A stretch of 64,000 nt of DNA from Flaviramulus_B aquimarinus (GCF_039543205.1 NZ_BAABJH010000005.1:112028-176027); one strand, 5' to 3'. Counted from the first letter of the stretch, positions 38,126-46,537 are shown. The notes: generated by a model not told the origin, from the letters alone. Numbers and translations are program-made.

Positions 38126-38437
38126 ATGAAAATAAATATTTACATATTATTAATTTTAACACTTTCTTTCTCTTTAGGAAATGCTCAAAGTACTGAGGCA
38201 GCTTTAGAAGTTAAAACTAGTAATAGTGTTTCTGTTTCTAATGAAGATGTAAATACAGTTGTTGTAACTGAAATTAATACAGTAAAAGAAAACGATTCAT
38301 TACTAATTGATGCTGAAACATTAAAAGGATCTATAGCACGCACTGCTAGTGATATTAGAATTTACTTAAACCGTAAAAGAAAAGTTAGTAATATTAAATT
38401 ATTATTTCCAAAAATAAATAAAGCGATAAAGGCTTAA
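38126..38437 (+). CDS. Small secreted or periplasmic protein of unknown function
   Basis: 103 residues with a clear signal peptide (INIYILLILTLSFSLGNAQ, cleavage after AQ or nearby). The mature part is about 80 residues, first acidic and Ser/Thr/Val-rich, then basic (IRIYLNRKRKVSNIKLLFPKINK). No family recognised. It has its own promoter-like box upstream and a terminator-like hairpin downstream, so it is probably a single transcription unit. Confidence 0.7.
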   Translation: MKINIYILLILTLSFSLGNAQSTEAALEVKTSNSVSVSNEDVNTVVVTEINTVKENDSLLIDAETLKGSIARTASDIRIYLNRKRKVSNIKLLFPKINKAIKA

Positions 38438-38480
38438 ACAATAATGTTCAAATATTAATAATAAGGTTATTTCTATTTAT

Positions 38481-38515
38481 AAAGGCTGTCTGAAAAGATA
38501 GCCTTTCTTGTTTTT
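38481..38515 (+). terminator. Rho-independent terminator-like hairpin
   Basis: AAAGGCT and AGCCTTT arms with a partly paired TCT/AGA, GAAA-type loop, followed by TCTTGTTTTT. It follows the small secreted protein gene. Confidence 0.7.
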
Positions 38516-38520
38516 ATGTC

Positions 38521-38528
38521 TATTTTTG
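38521..38528 (+). promoter_or_regulatory. Candidate -7 box TATTTTTG before ruvX
   Basis: TAnnTTTG followed by CA, 13 bases before the ATG at 38542. The same TATTTTTGCA string recurs before def. Confidence 0.45.
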
Positions 38529-38541
38529 CAAAAAAGATACT

Positions 38542-38952
38542 ATGTCACGAATTTTAGCAATAGATTATGGCACTAAAAGAACAGGAATAGCTGTAACAGA
38601 TGAGTTACAAATTATAGCTTCTGGATTGACCACAGTTAATACTAAAGACTTATTACAATTTCTAAAGGACTATATTAAAAATGAATCCGTAGAATTGTTT
38701 TTAGTAGGTGAACCTAAACAAATGGATAATTCAGCTTCAGAGAGCGAAGTGCATATTTTACCTTTTATTACGACATTAGAAAAAGTATTCCCAAAAATTC
38801 CTATTCAAAGAGTGGATGAGCGCTTTACATCTAAAATGGCGTTCCAAACGATGATTGATAGTGGCTTAAAAAAGAATCAAAGAAAAAACAAGGCACTTAT
38901 AGACGAGATTAGTGCAACTCTTATTTTACAAAGCTATTTATATTCTAAATAA
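38542..38952 (+). CDS. ruvX: Putative pre-16S rRNA nuclease / Holliday junction resolvase-like RuvX (YqgF)
   Basis: 136 residues, full family length. RNase H-like fold: ILAIDYGTKRTGIAVTD (first catalytic Asp) and FLVGEPKQMDNSASE, with the conserved RVDERFTSKMAF near the end. The family trims the 5' end of 16S rRNA in E. coli; the resolvase role is historical. It lies upstream of def and a DUF5606 gene, a grouping usual in flavobacteria. Confidence 0.92.
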   Translation: MSRILAIDYGTKRTGIAVTDELQIIASGLTTVNTKDLLQFLKDYIKNESVELFLVGEPKQMDNSASESEVHILPFITTLEKVFPKIPIQRVDERFTSKMAFQTMIDSGLKKNQRKNKALIDEISATLILQSYLYSK

Positions 38953-39004
38953 ATGATGCTTTAAAAGAATAATTTATAAATACGATCAATAAATTATAAG
39001 TTAG

Positions 39005-39012
39005 TATTTTTG
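39005..39012 (+). promoter_or_regulatory. Candidate -7 box TATTTTTG before def
   Basis: TAnnTTTG followed by CA, 22 bases before the ATG at 39035. It lies in the 82-bp gap after ruvX, so def may have its own promoter. Confidence 0.45.
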
Positions 39013-39034
39013 CAATTCCTAACAAAACATATAG

Positions 39035-39625
39035 ATGATTTTACCAATTGTAGCTTACGGAGACCCAGTTTTAAAAAAGAAAGCGAAAGATATTTCTAAA
39101 GATTATCATAATTTTGATGGTCTTTTAGAAGATATGTTTGAAACGATGTATAATGCTTTTGGAGTGGGTTTAGCAGCGCCACAAATAGGGTTGCCTATCC
39201 GAATGTTTTTAGTTGATACCACGCCTTTTTCTGAAGACGAAGGTTTAACCAAAGAAGAACAAGACACTTTAAAAGGTTTTAAACGTGTTTTTATAAATGC
39301 AAAAATAACAGATGAATCTGGTGACGAATGGGCTTTTAATGAAGGTTGCCTTAGTATTCCTGATATTAGAGAAGATGTTTTTAGAAAACCGAATATAACA
39401 ATTGAGTATGTTGATGAAAACTTTAAACCTCATAAGGAAACTTTTGATGGTTTGATAGCCAGAGTTATACAGCATGAATATGATCATATTGAAGGCATTT
39501 TGTTTACCGATAAACTATCAAGTTTAAAAAAACGTTTAATAAAAGGAAGGCTAACAAATATTTCCAAAGGAAAGATAAATGTAGATTATAGAATGCGTTT
39601 CCCAGACCAAAAAAAGAAACGATAA
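39035..39625 (+). CDS. def: Peptide deformylase
   Basis: Removes the formyl group from the initiator methionine of new proteins. 196 residues. All three catalytic motifs are intact: GVGLAAPQIG (motif I), EGCLSIP (motif II, metal-binding Cys) and HEYDHIEG (motif III, two metal-binding His and the catalytic Glu). The bacterial type lacks long C-terminal additions. It lies between ruvX and the DUF5606 gene. Confidence 0.96.
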   Translation: MILPIVAYGDPVLKKKAKDISKDYHNFDGLLEDMFETMYNAFGVGLAAPQIGLPIRMFLVDTTPFSEDEGLTKEEQDTLKGFKRVFINAKITDESGDEWAFNEGCLSIPDIREDVFRKPNITIEYVDENFKPHKETFDGLIARVIQHEYDHIEGILFTDKLSSLKKRLIKGRLTNISKGKINVDYRMRFPDQKKKR

Positions 39626-39679
39626 TATTTGCAAGACATCAATAAACATTTGATATTTGCCCCTTTCAAAAAGTAATTT

Positions 39680-40111
39680 ATGAGTTTAGAAAAAGTATTA
39701 TCAATATCAGGAAAACCAGGATTATACAAGTTAATAGCACAAACGCGTGGTGGTTTTGTTGCTGAGTCGTTGCTGGATAACAAACGCATATCTGTAAGTG
39801 TACAAAACAATATTAGTGTTTTAAGTGAAATTGCCATATACACACTAACAGAAGAAGTGCCTTTAAGCCGGGTGCTTAACAGTATTAAGGAAAAAGAAAA
39901 TGGTGCACCTGCTAGTGTTAAGCCAAAAGATAGTAAGGATAAGTTAGAGGAATATTTCTTTGGTATTTTACCTGAATATGATGAAGATCGCGTGTACGCT
40001 AGTGATATCAAAAAGGTTATACAATGGTATAATATATTGCAGAAACATAATATGTTAGATACATTAGACTCTGATGATGGAGATAGTGAAGCTTCTAATG
40101 AAGAAGAATAA
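39680..40111 (+). CDS. DUF5606 domain protein
   Basis: 143 residues. The N-terminal LEKVLSISGKPGLYKLIAQT and LYTLTEEVPL-like region (AIYTLTEEVPLSRVL) match a conserved Bacteroidota protein family without known function. A second block, FGILPEYDEDRVYASDIKKV, follows a lysine-rich linker. The C-terminus is acidic (DSDDGDSEASNEEE). A strong terminator lies 24 bases after the stop, closing the ruvX-def-DUF5606 unit. Confidence 0.85.
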   Translation: MSLEKVLSISGKPGLYKLIAQTRGGFVAESLLDNKRISVSVQNNISVLSEIAIYTLTEEVPLSRVLNSIKEKENGAPASVKPKDSKDKLEEYFFGILPEYDEDRVYASDIKKVIQWYNILQKHNMLDTLDSDDGDSEASNEEE

Positions 40112-40134
40112 ATAACATAAGACTATAAAAATGT

Positions 40135-40160
40135 AGCCTCTAATTCTAGAGGCTTTTTTT
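40135..40160 (+). terminator. Rho-independent terminator
   Basis: AGCCTCTA, loop ATTC, TAGAGGCT, then a run of T: a perfect 8-bp stem with a U-tract. Confidence 0.9.
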
Positions 40161-40225
40161 ATGCTTTAAAAGTAAGTTATATTGTTTTTTTTCGACACTA
40201 TAAGTCTAACAAAACAATAAACATA

Positions 40226-40897
40226 ATGAAATCACTTTGGTTTTTTGACGATGTCAATCTTTTCAAGGTACTCTGCCCACACAAGTTTAAAGCTTATAAG
40301 TCAGATCATGATTTTGATGCCTATAAAAAGAAAGATTACATCTACTTTGAAGAAGATTCTGCAAACAAAGTATACCTTATAGAAAAAGGGAAAGTTAAAA
40401 TTGGATATTATAGTGAAGAAGGTAACGAAGTTGTCAAAGCCATTTTAACACGAGGTGAGTTATTTGGAGAAACTGCTATTTTAGGAGAATCGGTACGAGA
40501 AGAATTTGCACAATCCATAGATAATAGCACAAGTATTTGCCCTATAGGCGTTGATACTATGCACGACTTAATGCGGGATAATCAAACCTTTAGTTTTAAA
40601 ATATATAAAGTCATTGGCTTTAAATTAAAGAAATTGGAAAGACGTTTACAGTTATTGTTATTTAAAGATGCCAAAACACGCCTTATAGAGTTTTTGGATG
40701 AGTTATGCGCTGACTATGGGTATGATTGTGAAAAAACAGGCGATAAGGTTATTCAACACCCCTATACCCAAAAAGATATAGCTTCCTTAATTGGTACATC
40801 TAGACCAACATTAAATATTCTTTTAAATGAATTAAAAGAAGAACAAGTCATAGAATTTACTCGAAAAGAAATAAGAATTCATAAAAATATTGCCTAG
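40226..40897 (+). CDS. Crp/Fnr family transcriptional regulator
   Basis: 223 residues. The cyclic-nucleotide-binding-like domain is seen in KVYLIEKGKVKIGYYSEEG and RGELFGETAILGESVREEF. The phosphate-cassette Ser that follows Arg in E. coli Crp is Glu here, so cAMP binding is doubtful. The C-terminal winged helix-turn-helix is YTQKDIASLIGTSRPTLNIL. The N-terminal 25 residues with FKVLCPHKF are extra. It precedes a lipoprotein gene by 75 bases with its own -7 box between them. Confidence 0.9.
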   Translation: MKSLWFFDDVNLFKVLCPHKFKAYKSDHDFDAYKKKDYIYFEEDSANKVYLIEKGKVKIGYYSEEGNEVVKAILTRGELFGETAILGESVREEFAQSIDNSTSICPIGVDTMHDLMRDNQTFSFKIYKVIGFKLKKLERRLQLLLFKDAKTRLIEFLDELCADYGYDCEKTGDKVIQHPYTQKDIASLIGTSRPTLNILLNELKEEQVIEFTRKEIRIHKNIA

Positions 40898-40934
40898 TGT
40901 TAGATAGCTAACATTTTAAAATATTGTCATGATA

Positions 40935-40942
40935 TACTTTTG
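40935..40942 (+). promoter_or_regulatory. Candidate -7 box TACTTTTG
   Basis: TAnnTTTG, 30 bases before the ATG at 40973. It suggests the lipoprotein gene is transcribed apart from the crp-like gene. Confidence 0.4.
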
Positions 40943-40972
40943 AAGTATTAAAAAACTTTAAAAAAAAATACC

Positions 40973-41836
40973 ATGATTAAGAAAATGTTTTTAGCAGTAC
41001 TAGCAATAGGTTTTTTTGCTAGTTCTTGTAGTAATGACGATGATAACGGACAAGCAATAGCAAGTTTAACTTTAGACTTAAACGGTTTAGAAGCTTTAGG
41101 TGCCGATTTTGTTTATGAAGGTTGGATTATTGTAGATGGAGTACCTGTTTCAACAGGAACGTTTACCTCTGTTACATTTCCACAATCTTTTACAGTTGAT
41201 GCAACACAATTAGCTAATGCTGTTAGATTTGTACTTTCTATTGAACCAGCAGTTGATCCAGATCCAGCGCCAGCGGATACCAAACTTTTAGTTGGAGATT
41301 TTTCTGGAAATACAGCTGATGTAAATTCAGCTATTGTTGGAGATTTCAGCAATGCATCCGGAGCTTTCTTTTTAAGATCGCCAACAGATGAAACTGGTAT
41401 GAATAATGGAAATGATCATTATGGTGTTTGGTTTGGGACGCCTGGAATGCCACCAGCACCAAATTTTGTGTTACCAATGTTGCCAGCAGGGTGGACTTAT
41501 GAAGGTTGGGTAGTTGGTGAAACAGGGCCAATTACAACAGGAACCTTTACAGCTTTTGATGCCCGTGATAGTTTTGATGACTTTAGTGAAACAGCACAAC
41601 CAGGACCACCAGTGCCCGGAGAAGATTTTTTCATAAATGCACCAGCAGGGGAAACATTTCCTTTAGATGTTAGAGGACGTACCGTTGTTGTATCTGTAGA
41701 GCCTGTTCCAGATGATTCACCAGCACCTTTTGTTATGAAACCTTTAGTAGGGGTGTCAGGACAAGAAACAGCACCTACAACGCATGACTTCGGACAAAAT
41801 CTAGGGTCTTTACCTTGGGGTGAAGTTACTAGATAA
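40973..41836 (+). CDS. Lipoprotein with two related beta-domains (anti-sigma-K C-terminal-like)
   Basis: 287 residues. A lipoprotein signal (MFLAVLAIGFFASSCSNDDD) places the lipidated Cys at about residue 19. It has two homologous halves: the first contains FVYEGWIIVDGVPVSTGTF, the second WTYEGWVVGETGPITTGTF. Each is followed by a ...VVSVEPVPD- or VLSIEPAVD-like strand. This resembles the extracytoplasmic domain of RskA-type anti-sigma factors, but there is no transmembrane anchor or sigma-binding part. The mature protein is rich in Pro, Gly and Asp. Function unknown; it probably sits in the periplasm or on the cell surface. Confidence 0.75.
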   Translation: MIKKMFLAVLAIGFFASSCSNDDDNGQAIASLTLDLNGLEALGADFVYEGWIIVDGVPVSTGTFTSVTFPQSFTVDATQLANAVRFVLSIEPAVDPDPAPADTKLLVGDFSGNTADVNSAIVGDFSNASGAFFLRSPTDETGMNNGNDHYGVWFGTPGMPPAPNFVLPMLPAGWTYEGWVVGETGPITTGTFTAFDARDSFDDFSETAQPGPPVPGEDFFINAPAGETFPLDVRGRTVVVSVEPVPDDSPAPFVMKPLVGVSGQETAPTTHDFGQNLGSLPWGEVTR

Positions 41837-41870
41837 TGTATAAGACTATTTTTGTTAGATTTAAGGCATG

Positions 41871-41896
41871 GTTTCCATATTGGGACTGTGCCTTAT
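41871..41896. terminator. Hairpin without clear T-run after the lipoprotein gene
   Basis: TTAAGGCA and TGCCTTAT arms around a partly paired loop in the convergent region between the lipoprotein gene and the carotenoid operon. It may act as a weak terminator. Confidence 0.35.
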
Positions 41897-41969
41897 ATGT
41901 TTATAGTTAATTGATAAATCTGGAACGGCCTACAGGAATAGTAAAATCGTTATTAGTACTATTGATAAT

Positions 41970-42662
41970 TTATTGAGGTAGTTTTTTTGTTTCTAACAAA
42001 TTCATAATAAATAAATTTAAAAGAATAAGGGAAAAGGCATATACTGTATCTTCAATAGGAATAGTAAATAACCTAATATTTAAATTTTCTAAATTATTAT
42101 ACCAAACCACTTCATTTTCAATAAAGCTTCCTGTTAATACACCATTCACAATAAAAAAAGGAATTAGCATCACTAAAAAAGTGATGTAGAAATTCGCTAA
42201 TAACTCAATACTATTATTTATAGCAATAGTGATTAATAATGCCCCTAACGAGAAATTTATAAAACTGTACCATTTATTATAGTTACTGAATGCAAGTATG
42301 GTCAATATGACAATAAATAAATAGCTTAATGTTTTTGTTGTTTTCATTGGTAATTTCAAATTAGGAAAATAATAAATTAGTGCATAATGCGTAAAAACGC
42401 AGGCATAAGGGATACATATAAAAAACAACCATTCTTCAATAGGTAGAAAAAATAGTTTAGTTCCTAAAAAATAATCCTCATTAAAACCCCAAATACCTTG
42501 TTGTGTAAAAACAATATCCCAAGGAATAAAAATCAACATACTAATTATTATCCCTATAAATAATGGTTTCCATAGTTTGTAGAACTTTAATTTAGGATGA
42601 AAACTGAAAATAAAAGGAACGGATAGCGATCCTAGGTTTAGCAACAGATATAAATAATTCAT
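41970..42662 (-). CDS. crtYcd: Lycopene cyclase, fused CrtYc-CrtYd type
   Basis: Cyclises lycopene to beta-carotene in the membrane. The ATG at 42662 (MNYLYLLLNLGSL) is chosen because the longer frame to 42719 overlaps crtZ; 230 residues. It is highly hydrophobic, with six or seven membrane segments. It contains both halves of the heterodimeric-type cyclase, each with its acidic motif: FLPIEEWLFF around residue 75 and TIPIEDTVYAF near residue 205. Last gene of the operon, seven bases after crtZ. Confidence 0.9.
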   Translation of the reverse strand: MNYLYLLLNLGSLSVPFIFSFHPKLKFYKLWKPLFIGIIISMLIFIPWDIVFTQQGIWGFNEDYFLGTKLFFLPIEEWLFFICIPYACVFTHYALIYYFPNLKLPMKTTKTLSYLFIVILTILAFSNYNKWYSFINFSLGALLITIAINNSIELLANFYITFLVMLIPFFIVNGVLTGSFIENEVVWYNNLENLNIRLFTIPIEDTVYAFSLILLNLFIMNLLETKKLPQ

Positions 42663-42669
42663 TGATCCG

Positions 42670-43122
42670 TTACTTTTTGAAGTATTTAAACGGAACAAAT
42701 AACATCCCAAAGCATTCACCTTTGTCTTTGCCTAAATGTTTATGGTGTATTTTGTGTGCCCGCCTTACGCCTTTAGCATACCAATTGTTGGCGTTTCTAA
42801 ACAATTTAAAGCGTTGGTGTATAAAAATATCGTGCACAATAAAATAGGATAAACCATAAGCGAAAATCCCTAAGCCAATAGGTAGTCCTTGCCAAAAGCT
42901 AGTGTTTTTCCATAGTAAAAAAAAGCCTATGCTAACTACTGCGTAAAAAATAAAAAAAGCATCATTACGTTCAAACCAACTATCGTGGTCTTTTTTATGA
43001 TGGTCTTTATGTAAGCTCCATAAAAAACCATGCATGACATATTTATGTGTAAACCAAGCCATAAATTCCATAATACAATACGTGCCTAAAAAAACAAGTA
43101 TCCAAAGTAAGGTGTCCATCAC
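42670..43122 (-). CDS. crtZ: Beta-carotene hydroxylase
   Basis: 150 residues. Membrane di-iron hydroxylase with four histidine clusters: FTHKYVMHG, LHKDHHKKD, VHDIFIHQR and AHKIHHKH. It adds 3-hydroxyls to beta-carotene to give zeaxanthin. Three or four hydrophobic segments. Two consecutive ATGs open the frame; either may be used. Seven-base gaps to both neighbours show tight operon packing. Confidence 0.92.
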   Translation of the reverse strand: MMDTLLWILVFLGTYCIMEFMAWFTHKYVMHGFLWSLHKDHHKKDHDSWFERNDAFFIFYAVVSIGFFLLWKNTSFWQGLPIGLGIFAYGLSYFIVHDIFIHQRFKLFRNANNWYAKGVRRAHKIHHKHLGKDKGECFGMLFVPFKYFKK

Positions 43123-43129
43123 TAAAATT

Positions 43130-43969
43130 TTACATTAAATTTAATTGATATTTTACATAACTACGCATTAAAAGTTCAATTTTTTTAGGATTAGAAACGC
43201 GTATTCTAGAGTCTTTTATTTTTAAAGCAGGTGTTTTCTTTAGCTTTTTTAGTAATTGGCTATAATACCTATAGGCCATAAAAACACCAAATTTGGCTTC
43301 AATAGGTAATTTTTTAATGCCGCTTAACCCTTTTTCAAAATCGGTTTCAATATCATCAATAATATGTTGTTTAGAAACTTCATCTAAATTATTTAAATCC
43401 GTATTAGGGAAATAGGTTCGATCCAAACCTTCAAAATCGGCTTTTAAATCTCTTAAAAAATTCACTTTTTGGAATGCAGAACCTAGAGCCATAGCGGTGT
43501 CTTTAAGTTCATTGTATTTAGTTTTATCGCCTTTTACAAAAACTTTTAAGCACATAAGGCCCACAACATCGGCAGATCCATAAATATAAGCTTTGTATTC
43601 TTCTTCAGTAAGATAGTTGGTTTTATGTAAATCCAAACGCATACTTTTCATAAAGGCGTCAACTAAGGCTTTGTCAATACCGTATTTATGATAGGTGTGT
43701 TGAAATGAATTTAGTATGGGGTTTAAACTGATTTTATGTTTCAATGCCAGTTCTAAATCTTCCGAAAACTTGTTAAAAAGGAATGCTTTGTCATAATCAT
43801 GAAAAGAATCTACAATTTCGTCAGCAAACCGAACAAAACCATAAATATTATAAATATCACTACGAATAGATTTGTACAGCATTTTTGTAGCCAATGAAAA
43901 AGACGTACTGTACGTTTTGGTGACTAGTTTGCTACTATGGTAAGATACGGTATCAAATAATGCCTTCAT
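43130..43969 (-). CDS. crtB: Phytoene synthase
   Basis: Joins two geranylgeranyl diphosphates into phytoene, the first committed carotenoid step. 279 residues. The first aspartate-rich motif is in RFADEIVDSFHDYD and the second in NFLRDLKADFEGLDRTYFP, the squalene/phytoene synthase signature. GSADVVGLMCLKVF is also conserved. Two bases after crtI, so translation is probably coupled. Confidence 0.93.
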   Translation of the reverse strand: MKALFDTVSYHSSKLVTKTYSTSFSLATKMLYKSIRSDIYNIYGFVRFADEIVDSFHDYDKAFLFNKFSEDLELALKHKISLNPILNSFQHTYHKYGIDKALVDAFMKSMRLDLHKTNYLTEEEYKAYIYGSADVVGLMCLKVFVKGDKTKYNELKDTAMALGSAFQKVNFLRDLKADFEGLDRTYFPNTDLNNLDEVSKQHIIDDIETDFEKGLSGIKKLPIEAKFGVFMAYRYYSQLLKKLKKTPALKIKDSRIRVSNPKKIELLMRSYVKYQLNLM

Positions 43970-43971
43970 AC

Positions 43972-45438
43972 TTAAATATTGTGGTACTTTGTTACTAAAT
44001 CTGCTACTAATTTTCCTGATATCAATGAAGGCGGAACTCCAGGCCCAGGAACGGTTAATTGTCCCGTAAAAAATAAATTCTTAACACGTTTACTTTTCAA
44101 TTTAGGTCTTAAAAAGGCGGTTTGCATTAAAGTATTTGCCATGCCGTATGCATTGCCTTTATAGGAATTATAATCCTTTATAAAATCGTTTATACAAAAA
44201 CTTTCCTTAAATATAACATGATTTTTTACACTTTGGGAGGTTAAATTTTCAAAACGTGTCATTATTTTTTCAAAATAAGTGGCTCTTAATTCAGGAGTGT
44301 CCTCTAAACCAGGAGCTAATGGAATTAAAAAGATACCAGCTTCTTTTCCGTCAGGTGCAGAATTGTTGTCTGTTATACTAGGAAAACTTGCATAGAACAA
44401 CGGGTTTTCTGGCCATTTAGGGGTGTCATAAATAGCTTCAGCATGAATATCAAAATCTACATCAAAAAATAAGGTATGGTGGTTAACGTTAATTAGTTTT
44501 TTATCAAAGCCAACATAAAATAGGAGTGAAGATGGCGCAAAGGTCTTTTTGTTCCAATAGCTTTCAGAATATTGCCTGAATGGTTTGTCTAAAAGCGTTT
44601 CTGTGTGGTGGTAATCGGCACCACTAACTACAATATCAGATTTGAATAGCTTACCTTTTGAGACAATGCCTTTAGCCTCTTTATTTTTAACAATGATTTT
44701 TTCAATAGGAGCATCTGTTTTTATGGTTACGCCCAGTTCTAAAGCTAAGCGTTCCATGGCTAGTATGACTTGGTACATGCCTTTTTTGGGATGAAAAGTC
44801 CCTAAACCAAAATCGGCGTAATTCATAAAACTGTAAAATGAAGGCGTATCGCTAGGTTTAGCACCTAAAAACAATACAGGGAATTCAAGGATTTTTACTA
44901 ATCTGTCATTCTTAAATTCTTTTCTGACATCACGTTTAATGGTGCTAAAAAATTGATTTACTTTTTTTATGGTTGCTGGTGTAATTAATTCCAAAGCAGA
45001 AACCCCAGGGTTATAAACCAAGTCTTTTATAGCTATGTTATAATTGCTTTTAGCAGTCTGTATAAATTTTTTAAGCTTTTTAGAACTACCAGGCTCTTCT
45101 TTTTCAAAAGCATTTATAATCTTTTCTAAAGTATTTTCTATAGTAATAAAATCGTCTTTACCAAAGTAAACACTGTAGGCAGGATTTAATTTTTTTAGGA
45201 TATAGTAATCAGAAGGTTTTTTATTAAAATCAGCAAAAAAGCGTTCAAAAACATCAGGCATCCAATACCAAGTTGGTCCGATGTCAAAAGTAAATCCTTC
45301 TTTTACTAATTGCCTTGCTCGACCCCCAATGGTTTTATTTTTTTCAAATACTGTTACATCATAGCCAGCTTGAGCTAAATAACAGGAAGCCGCTAGAGAT
45401 GAGAAGCCAGAACCAATTATATGTATAGTTTTTTTCAT
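43972..45438 (-). CDS. crtI: Phytoene desaturase
   Basis: Converts phytoene to lycopene by successive desaturations. 488 residues. N-terminal FAD-binding IIGSGFSSLAASCYLAQAGY and FEKNKTIGGRARQ; C-terminal FFTGQLTVPGPGVPPSLISG, the CrtI signature. The start codon lies against an inverted repeat that may be an operator. The enzyme is FAD-dependent and membrane-associated. 43 bases after the MerR-type regulator gene. Confidence 0.95.
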   Translation of the reverse strand: MKKTIHIIGSGFSSLAASCYLAQAGYDVTVFEKNKTIGGRARQLVKEGFTFDIGPTWYWMPDVFERFFADFNKKPSDYYILKKLNPAYSVYFGKDDFITIENTLEKIINAFEKEEPGSSKKLKKFIQTAKSNYNIAIKDLVYNPGVSALELITPATIKKVNQFFSTIKRDVRKEFKNDRLVKILEFPVLFLGAKPSDTPSFYSFMNYADFGLGTFHPKKGMYQVILAMERLALELGVTIKTDAPIEKIIVKNKEAKGIVSKGKLFKSDIVVSGADYHHTETLLDKPFRQYSESYWNKKTFAPSSLLFYVGFDKKLINVNHHTLFFDVDFDIHAEAIYDTPKWPENPLFYASFPSITDNNSAPDGKEAGIFLIPLAPGLEDTPELRATYFEKIMTRFENLTSQSVKNHVIFKESFCINDFIKDYNSYKGNAYGMANTLMQTAFLRPKLKSKRVKNLFFTGQLTVPGPGVPPSLISGKLVADLVTKYHNI

Positions 45439-45475
45439 TTGTTTAACAAATATAGTTAAAAGTTAAACAAAAATA
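45437..45475 (-). promoter_or_regulatory. Candidate crtI promoter with overlapping operator repeats
   Basis: The minus strand carries two TAnnTTTG boxes, TATTTTTG (45475-45468) and TATATTTG (45454-45447). GTTAAACAAA (45462-45471) and TTTGTTTAAC (45438-45447) form a perfect inverted pair. The left arm is part of ATTTGTTTAACAAAT at 45437-45451, which touches the start codon. A regulator bound here would block initiation of transcription and possibly translation. Confidence 0.55.
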
Positions 45476-45481
45476 TAATAT

Positions 45482-46381
45482 TTATAATTCTTTAACTAAA
45501 TTTTCAATGGAATTGAATATACTTACCTTTTCAGAATGCTTGTCAAGATTTATTTCAGAAAGCTGTTTTCCTAATAATAGTAATTTTGTATTATCTTTTC
45601 CTAGAAGCAATGTATTGAATTTATTTATATAATCTGGAATTTCATTTACTATTGGGTACACAGTAAAATATGAAACAAATGTAACTTCATCAAAAAACTC
45701 AAGTAAATCGGTTAAACTTTCCATCGGTACACTTTCGCCTAAAAAGATAGTATGGTAACCTTTACTTCTAAGCTGGTAGTTTATAAAAAGCAAACCAATA
45801 TCATGAATTTCATTTTCAGGTAAAAACAGTACAAATGTTTTTGATACTGGTTTTGGTTCTAAAAGCTGGAGTCTTTCAGTATTTAAAAGAATTTTTTGTT
45901 TGATATGAACCGATAAAAAATGTTCGTGAGCGGGAGTAATAGTATTAGTTTGCCATAAGAGACCAATTTCATTCAGTAGTGGTAAAAATACCGAATAGAA
46001 AATTTCACTAAAGGTTTTGTTTTCTAAAAGGTTGTTGTAAGTACTGTAAAATAGAACTTGATCAAAATTAATCATGGCCATTTTTAAAGCATTAATGGCA
46101 TGGTCTTCAATTTTTGCTCTAGATGCAATTTCCCGAACTTTTATAGGTATTTCTTCTTCCTTTAGATTAGCTATTTTAGAAATTTTAAGTCCATTATTAT
46201 TTAAATATGATATATTTAATAATTTCTGAAAGCTCGTTAAACTGTAGTTTCTAATGTTAGTATCTGATCGATCTGGGCTAAGTAAATTATAACGTTTTTC
46301 CCATATTCGTATGGTATGTGCTTTGATACCTGTAAGATTTTCTAAATCTTTAATACTAAAGTTAACCTGAATATTGTTCAT
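45482..46381 (-). CDS. MerR-family regulator with B12-binding domain (CarH/LitR type)
   Basis: 299 residues from the ATG at 46381. N-terminal MerR helix-turn-helix: FSIKDLENLTGIKAHTIRIW, then EKRYNLLSP. The middle four-helix cap holds the W-x9-E-H motif of B12 photoreceptors (Trp143, Glu153, His154). The Rossmann part has E-x-H-x-x-G (EIHDIG, His193), which supplies the lower cobalt ligand in CarH. In Thermus and Myxococcus such proteins repress carotenoid genes in the dark and release DNA in light. Here the gene heads the operon crtI-crtB-crtZ-crtYcd. Light sensing is inferred from residues and context. The C-terminus after about residue 230 is shorter on clear motifs. Confidence 0.88.
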   Translation of the reverse strand: MNNIQVNFSIKDLENLTGIKAHTIRIWEKRYNLLSPDRSDTNIRNYSLTSFQKLLNISYLNNNGLKISKIANLKEEEIPIKVREIASRAKIEDHAINALKMAMINFDQVLFYSTYNNLLENKTFSEIFYSVFLPLLNEIGLLWQTNTITPAHEHFLSVHIKQKILLNTERLQLLEPKPVSKTFVLFLPENEIHDIGLLFINYQLRSKGYHTIFLGESVPMESLTDLLEFFDEVTFVSYFTVYPIVNEIPDYINKFNTLLLGKDNTKLLLLGKQLSEINLDKHSEKVSIFNSIENLVKEL

Positions 46382-46394
46382 CAAAATTTAATTT

Positions 46395-46410
46395 AAGTTA
46401 AACAAAAGTA
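46395..46410 (-). promoter_or_regulatory. Candidate regulator-gene promoter and operator
   Basis: TACTTTTG on the minus strand (46410-46403) lies 21 bases before the regulator's ATG. It overlaps AAGTTAAACAAAA (46395-46407), the same 13-mer found upstream of crtI. This fits autoregulation. Confidence 0.5.
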
Positions 46411-46537
46411 AGCATAATTATTAGAATACTGGTGAAAAAATATTGATAAAGTATTAAATTTTTAAAAATGGGTGCCATTTTTAATATTACCTAGTGATAG
46501 ATGTATAAACAACGGGTATGCGTTTTTAAAAGAAAAG

